Below are positions 28,666 to 33,159 of a stretch of 33,159 nucleotides of DNA, piece after piece. Made by a program: the position numbers and the translations under genes. The stretch spans positions 1 through 33,159 of the forward strand of contig JAQCEO010000019.1 of NCBI GenBank assembly GCA_027729805.1, read 5' to 3'. The stretch's first letter is position 1, and every line of letters starts with the position of its first letter. The notes under the pieces were generated by a model. The model saw only the letters and a program-made list of their open reading frames with translations, had not been told where the DNA came from and searched no databases. This DNA comes from Actinomycetota bacterium (GTDB taxonomy: Bacteria; Actinomycetota; Actinomycetes; S36-B12).

Positions 28666-29465
28666 GGCGCCGGCACAAAGGTGGGTTGTGGGTCAAAAAC
28701 CGCGCGGCGTGAAACCCGTCGCAGTGCATTCAAAATAGGCGCGCCCGCGATGAGGATCAACGTGACGGTGAGCACCGCACGTGGAATGTCGTAGCCAAGG
28801 GATGTTAAAAGAGTGAATCTGACCCACGAGAGCAAGTTCTCGACAATCGGTGCACCGGGTGTGAAGGCGAGCGCGGCCGGCAGGTTTGCGACAAATGGCC
28901 AGAACCAAAGATTTAGCAGCAGGCCGTAGGCGAAGCTAGCGGCTGCTCCGTAGGCGGCGAGGAGTACGAGCTCAGGCCGGCCGGTAGCTCTGGGAAGTAG
29001 GCCGGCACCAAGGCCGACCCATGCCGCTCCGAGCATTTGAAATGGCAGCCACGGCCCCACCCCACCGGTGAGCAGTGCCGATGAAAAAAGTGCTACCGCC
29101 CCAAGGACAAAACCAAACCCAGGCCCAAGGGCGCGACCACCCAGCACTAGCACGACCCAAATCGGCTCTAGCCCAGCAGTACCACCTCCTAGTGGTCGCA
29201 GCACCGCGACGACAGCGGCTAACACGCCGAGCAGGGCAATTGCTTTGGCGTCCATACCTCCGTCGGTGAAGGATGAAACCACCACGGCGAGCAGTAGTGG
29301 GATGACGATCGCGAATAACCAGGGCGCATCGGTGGCATGCGCGACGACACTTGAAGTTGGGGCAGCGATAAGTGGCCAACCGAAGGCAACTATCCCGACA
29401 AGTGAGGTGGCCGCGATGGTGGTGATTGATCGCGGTCCAAGCCGAAGGGCCAAAGAGTTCGTCAC
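28662..29465 (-). CDS. ECF transporter S component (substrate-binding membrane subunit), predicted corrinoid-specific from context
   Basis: About 6 hydrophobic helices. GGRALGPGFGFVLGAVALFSSALLTGGVGPWLPFQMLGAAWVGLGAGLLP resembles the GPWxPxQM region of S components. Flanked by ECF A/T and cob genes. GTG start overlaps the upstream stop (TAGTG). Confidence 0.8.
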   Translation of the reverse strand: MTNSLALRLGPRSITTIAATSLVGIVAFGWPLIAAPTSSVVAHATDAPWLFAIVIPLLLAVVVSSFTDGGMDAKAIALLGVLAAVVAVLRPLGGGTAGLEPIWVVLVLGGRALGPGFGFVLGAVALFSSALLTGGVGPWLPFQMLGAAWVGLGAGLLPRATGRPELVLLAAYGAAASFAYGLLLNLWFWPFVANLPAALAFTPGAPIVENLLSWVRFTLLTSLGYDIPRAVLTVTLILIAGAPILNALRRVSRRAVFDPQPTFVPAP

Positions 29466-31087
29466 TAGCCGACCTGCTCAATCATTGCAGTTCTAACTTC
29501 TGAGACCGTCAACCAGTCCTCGGGGGCCAAGATCTTCGCAACCTGCGGTGCGAACATGGGGGAGGCCAGCACCACCGCTTGGGTCGGCCCATCAGCAACG
29601 ACCTCGCCCTCGGCGAGCACGATCACCCGCGTTGCTACCTCCGCGGCTAGTTCCACATCATGGGTTGCGAGCACGATCCCATGCCCGGTCGCTGCCAGCT
29701 CACGAAGTACTTTTACCAATCTGGCCTTGGTGGGATAGTCAAGGCCACGCGTTGGCTCATCAAGTAGCAGCAGTGGCGGTCGGGCGGCGAGCACGATAGC
29801 CAGTGCCAGGAGCAGTCTTTGGCCTTCGGATAGATCCCGCGGGTGCACACCGTCCATAACTTCTGGTGCAAGAAGTGCCAAGAGCGCGCGGGTGGTCCCT
29901 GGTTCAACACTGGCGTCATGGTCTGATGATCGACACTCACCGGCGACGGTCGAGGCTTCGAGTAGGTCACCTGGGTCTTGTGGCACCAAGCCAACACTGT
30001 GTACGAGCTCAGGGCCTTTAATCTCGCGGGGATCCTTACCGTTCGTTCTAACTATCCCCGCACTCGTTGGCTTTAAGCCCACCATGGTGCTTAGCAGCGT
30101 AGATTTACCGGCGCCATTTCGGCCCATTAGTGCAACGATCTCACCTCGGGTGATGGTGATGCTCACATTGCGCAGTGCGGCAACATCTCCGTAACGCACG
30201 GTCAACTTTTCAGTTATCGTCAGTGGCGTCGCATCGCGCTCACCCTTGATGATCCGAAGTGGCGCCGCGTGACCTATCAAGAGTTCACGGAGGGGGCCAG
30301 CGGCGCGCCTTGCATCACGCACGGTCAACGGGAGCGGCTGCCAACCAGCAAGCCTGCCAAGTTCGACAACAGGTGGGGCAATTGGCGAATTGCCCATCAT
30401 CTCGCTCGGGGTGCCGCTGATTATTGATTCACCATCGCCGGGCACAATTACGATGCGATCGGCGTACTGCACCACTCGTTCCAGGCGGTGTTCCGCCATC
30501 ACGACCGTGACATTGAGATCGTGAACCAAGCGCTGCAATGCGGCGAGTACGTCCTCGGCGGCACCTGGGTCCAATGCCGAAGTGGGTTCATCAAGTACGA
30601 GCACTTTCGGGTGTGAAGTTAGCACCGAGCCGATTGCTACCCGTTGCCGTTGGCCGGCCGAAAGTGATAGCAGTGGTCGGTTACGCAGGTCCGCTAGTCC
30701 GAGCAAGTCAAGGGTTTCCTCAACTCGTCGGCGCATGACATCAGCTGCCAGGCCAAGGCACTCCATGCCGTATGCGAGTTCCTCCTCCACCGTGTCGGCA
30801 ACAAATCCGCTCATCGGATCTTGTGGCACCATGCCCACCAGATCGGCTAGCTCGCGGGGTGGGTTGGTGGCGGTATCGCGTCCGTCGACGAGGATTCGGC
30901 CGGTGAGGGTACCGCCGGTGAAGTGCGGTACCAAGCCGTTAATGGCTCGAAGCAACGTGGTTTTGCCACTGCCGGTGCGTCCCACGACCAGCACGAGTTC
31001 ACCCGCCGGGATCTGCAAATTCACCCCGGCCAGCACCGGCTCGGTGGCTCCCGGGTAAGTAATGGAAACGTGCTCGAAGTTGATCAT
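29465..31087 (-). CDS. ECF transporter ATPase with two fused ABC domains
   Basis: Two Walker A (GRTGSGKTTLL, GRNGAGKSTLL), two signatures (LSAGQRQRV, LSEGQRLLL), two Walker B (VLVLDEPTSALD, LLLLDEPTRGLD). Confidence 0.95.
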   Translation of the reverse strand: MINFEHVSITYPGATEPVLAGVNLQIPAGELVLVVGRTGSGKTTLLRAINGLVPHFTGGTLTGRILVDGRDTATNPPRELADLVGMVPQDPMSGFVADTVEEELAYGMECLGLAADVMRRRVEETLDLLGLADLRNRPLLSLSAGQRQRVAIGSVLTSHPKVLVLDEPTSALDPGAAEDVLAALQRLVHDLNVTVVMAEHRLERVVQYADRIVIVPGDGESIISGTPSEMMGNSPIAPPVVELGRLAGWQPLPLTVRDARRAAGPLRELLIGHAAPLRIIKGERDATPLTITEKLTVRYGDVAALRNVSITITRGEIVALMGRNGAGKSTLLSTMVGLKPTSAGIVRTNGKDPREIKGPELVHSVGLVPQDPGDLLEASTVAGECRSSDHDASVEPGTTRALLALLAPEVMDGVHPRDLSEGQRLLLALAIVLAARPPLLLLDEPTRGLDYPTKARLVKVLRELAATGHGIVLATHDVELAAEVATRVIVLAEGEVVADGPTQAVVLASPMFAPQVAKILAPEDWLTVSEVRTAMIEQVG

Positions 31088-32205
31088 GCGGCGACCTCGA
31101 TGCTTCGCGGTTGGGCAACTTTAGTGCGGGGGAGTTCGGGCGCGGTAAGTGCAGGAGTGGTAGCAATTAGTAAACCGAGGAGTGGCAGGAGCGGCAGCGC
31201 CGGCCAGGTGGGGGGATTACTAGGGGTATCGAGCCCGGGCATCGATACCCAAGAGGCGGCCAGAAAACTTATGGCAATCATGATGCCGGCGCCGGCCACC
31301 AAATTCTCCGGGAGCGCCCATGGGTCAGGCCGGTAGCGGGTGCGCACGGCAGTGCGCGCTGACCACGTGATCGAAGTGATGCAAACAGCCACGCCAACTA
31401 TCAGCATGGGCAGGCCGAGGGCCATCGGGGACCCGGCGGCGATGAGAGCGTAAGTGCCGATGCAAGCGGCGACCAGCCCAATTAGAAGTAGCGCTGAATT
31501 CATGCGGCGCTGTGCGGCACGAATGGTGCCACGGCGGCCGTAGCCGCGCGAATCCATGGCCGCCGCGAGAGTCACCGATTTTTCAAGTGCCCCCTCGAAA
31601 ACCGGCATTGCCGCGCCGGCGATTGCCCGGACACCCGTTGTTGGGCGCCCACGTAGGCGGCGAGCGGTGCGCACCCGGTCGACGTCGGCAACCAGTTGGG
31701 GAGTAAATGTCATGGCTACCACCACGCTAACCCCGAATTCATAGAGTGCTGCAGGCACGGACTTCAGCAACCTACTTGGTGAGACGAGTGAATTTGCGGC
31801 CCCGATGCAGATCAAGATAGTCGCCAACCGCAAGCCGTCATAGAAAGCCAAAAGCAGACTCTCAAAGGTGATATCACCGCCAAGTCGAACACCCGCTAAC
31901 CATGAAGGCGAAGTCACGCCGGGCAGGTCAAGCAGTACCGTCGTGCCGAAGGCCGCACCGAAAATCAGTTGAACTCCCACCCGAATGACTATTACCACCA
32001 CCCCGAGGCGCAGGAAGAACTTGAATGAACGCCCCCAAGGCGCATCTGGCTTCCGGGCCGAAACCACAAGTGCCGCCACGGCAATGACCAACGCAAGTAA
32101 TAGCGGATTGGTGGTGCGACTCGCCGCTGTAGCCAGCCCAAGTGCCCAAATCCACCAGGCTGCCGGGTGCAACCATCGGGGGAGATGAAAAAGTGATCCG
32201 GTCAT
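31084..32205 (-). CDS. ECF transporter T component (CbiQ/EcfT family)
   Basis: Multiple TM helices. Charged coupling motifs RTARRLRGRPTTG and AAAMDSRGYGRRG. Overlaps the ATPase by ATGA. Confidence 0.9.
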   Translation of the reverse strand: MTGSLFHLPRWLHPAAWWIWALGLATAASRTTNPLLLALVIAVAALVVSARKPDAPWGRSFKFFLRLGVVVIVIRVGVQLIFGAAFGTTVLLDLPGVTSPSWLAGVRLGGDITFESLLLAFYDGLRLATILICIGAANSLVSPSRLLKSVPAALYEFGVSVVVAMTFTPQLVADVDRVRTARRLRGRPTTGVRAIAGAAMPVFEGALEKSVTLAAAMDSRGYGRRGTIRAAQRRMNSALLLIGLVAACIGTYALIAAGSPMALGLPMLIVGVAVCITSITWSARTAVRTRYRPDPWALPENLVAGAGIMIAISFLAASWVSMPGLDTPSNPPTWPALPLLPLLGLLIATTPALTAPELPRTKVAQPRSIEVAA

Positions 32206-32906
32206 GGCACCCGCCTGCGTTGCATTACCCAGGCACCGACCAAGCCAAGTGCGATAACCACACCGACGGCGATGAGCGGCACCGGGCTGCCATCGGCGGC
32301 TGACGGAACCGCAGCAACAGCACTTTCGTTCGTGGCAGTTGACGGCGCCGCCAAAATATCGGTTACCTCATCTGGGCCAATCGAAGTTGCGGTGGTATCG
32401 ATGGCAATCGCGCATTCACCGGTTGGGTAAGCATCAATCCCGCAAACCAATCCTGACTGCACGCGCGGTGTTGCTACTGCCATCAAGGCATCGACACCGG
32501 ACTTTGATTCGTCAATCACCGCGCACGCGCCGCGCGCTGGTGGTGGTGATTGCCCGACTGGCGCTGCACTCGCAACCCCCGGATCAATAACCATGGCAAC
32601 GCGAATTTGGCCTTCGGGTAGCTGCACGGATCCGCAGATTCGCTCGAATGCCTGAGTTGGGTCTGTGCGGGGTTGGCTGGTGCTGCCACTTGCATTTGCG
32701 GTGACCGCGAACCGCCAGGCCTGCACATCACCATCAACCGGTGCGGTGCCTGCCGGACCAACCTGGGAGAAAACCCATTGGCCGTTGCCCACCGTCCAAA
32801 ACGTCCAATAGCGGTATGCGGTCTCGGCCCGGGCCGCTGGGGCGAACACCAGCACCGCAAGACAAATTGCGGTGCTGAGGCAGGTGGCCCGGGCTACGAG
32901 ACGCAT
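32202..32906 (-). CDS. SCO2322-like secreted, C-terminally membrane-anchored protein
   Basis: Signal peptide MRLVARATCLSTAICLAVLVFAPAARAETA, YRYWTFWTVGNGQWVFSQVGPAG...DGDVQAWRF, and C-terminal TM PLIAVGVVIALGLVGAWVMQRRRVP. Position next to ECF T and the toroid protein. Confidence 0.75.
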   Translation of the reverse strand: MRLVARATCLSTAICLAVLVFAPAARAETAYRYWTFWTVGNGQWVFSQVGPAGTAPVDGDVQAWRFAVTANASGSTSQPRTDPTQAFERICGSVQLPEGQIRVAMVIDPGVASAAPVGQSPPPARGACAVIDESKSGVDALMAVATPRVQSGLVCGIDAYPTGECAIAIDTTATSIGPDEVTDILAAPSTATNESAVAAVPSAADGSPVPLIAVGVVIALGLVGAWVMQRRRVP

Positions 32907-33159
32907 TACTGCTGGCTCTGCTGCAATGAAGTGATCAAATTGATGCCACCAAAGTTGGTTGGCTTCTTGTTTGTCGCCTCGCTAACCAGTAGGAGCAAAC
33001 CCAAAGCACCTGGGTTAGCCGCCCCCGCTGGCATCGCGTAGTCGCCCGCATTGGCAACCAAGGTTGCGGTGCCTTTGGTGACCGCTTGCCTGCCATTGGA
33101 GTTCGCCACGAAACCAAGGATCGCAAATGCAGTAGATGTGTAGTCGAAACCTTCGCCGA
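32906..33159 (-). CDS. C-terminal end of a prenyltransferase/squalene-oxidase-repeat (alpha-toroid) protein, truncated by window edge
   Basis: Frame open to the edge: GEGFDYTSTAFAILGFVANSNGRQAVTKGTATLVANAGDYAMPAGAANPGALGLLLLVSEATNKKPTNFGGINLITSLQQSQQ*. TAATG overlap with the SCO2322-like gene. Confidence 0.7.
   Translation of the reverse strand, partial: GEGFDYTSTAFAILGFVANSNGRQAVTKGTATLVANAGDYAMPAGAANPGALGLLLLVSEATNKKPTNFGGINLITSLQQSQQ

Noticed and set aside
1-33159. Mobile elements, prophage, tRNA/rRNA genes, defense islands
   Set aside because: No transposase, integrase, terminal repeats, tRNA or rRNA recognised; the window is a dense core-metabolism block.
32906-33159. Cobalamin riboswitch inside the window
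   Set aside because: The operon's 5' end lies beyond the right edge, so any leader would be outside the visible sequence; none was recognised in the short internal junctions.

Overview
This 33 kb window is high-GC actinobacterial chromosome and is almost entirely coding. The core gene order (panB / glnA2-glnE / glnA1 / RDD / DUF4191 / lipA-lipB / TIGR01777 / sucB / pepA / gcvT / cobS-cobT) resembles, from memory, the Mycobacterium Rv2207-Rv2225 region. From left to right: the edge of a Lys/Ala/Pro-repeat histone-like protein (-); an F420-dependent NADP oxidoreductase-like protein; panB (-); a DHA2 MFS exporter plus TetR; nadE (-); a glnA2-like / class-I amidotransferase / glnE operon; a phosphodiester-glycosidase-like membrane protein with a perfect 24-bp tandem repeat (-); glnA1 with an intrinsic terminator (-); RDD protein; DUF4191; a lipoate/2-oxoacid dehydrogenase block (MOSC, lipA, lipB, FAD oxidoreductase, TIGR01777, sucB, lpdA, pepA, all -); and gcvT (+). 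The last ~7.7 kb (25415 to the window end, -) is one translationally coupled operon. It encodes an alpha-toroid (prenyltransferase-like) secreted protein, an SCO2322-like anchored protein, ECF T, a fused double ECF ATPase, an S component, a PhnP-like metallo-beta-lactamase fused to CobU, CobT and CobS. I interpret this operon as a corrinoid (vitamin B12) capture, import and nucleotide-loop assembly system, and it is the most interesting part of the window. Another unusual signal is a set of very short intergenic regions with -10-like hexamers placed 6-7 nt before start codons, consistent with leaderless divergent promoters.
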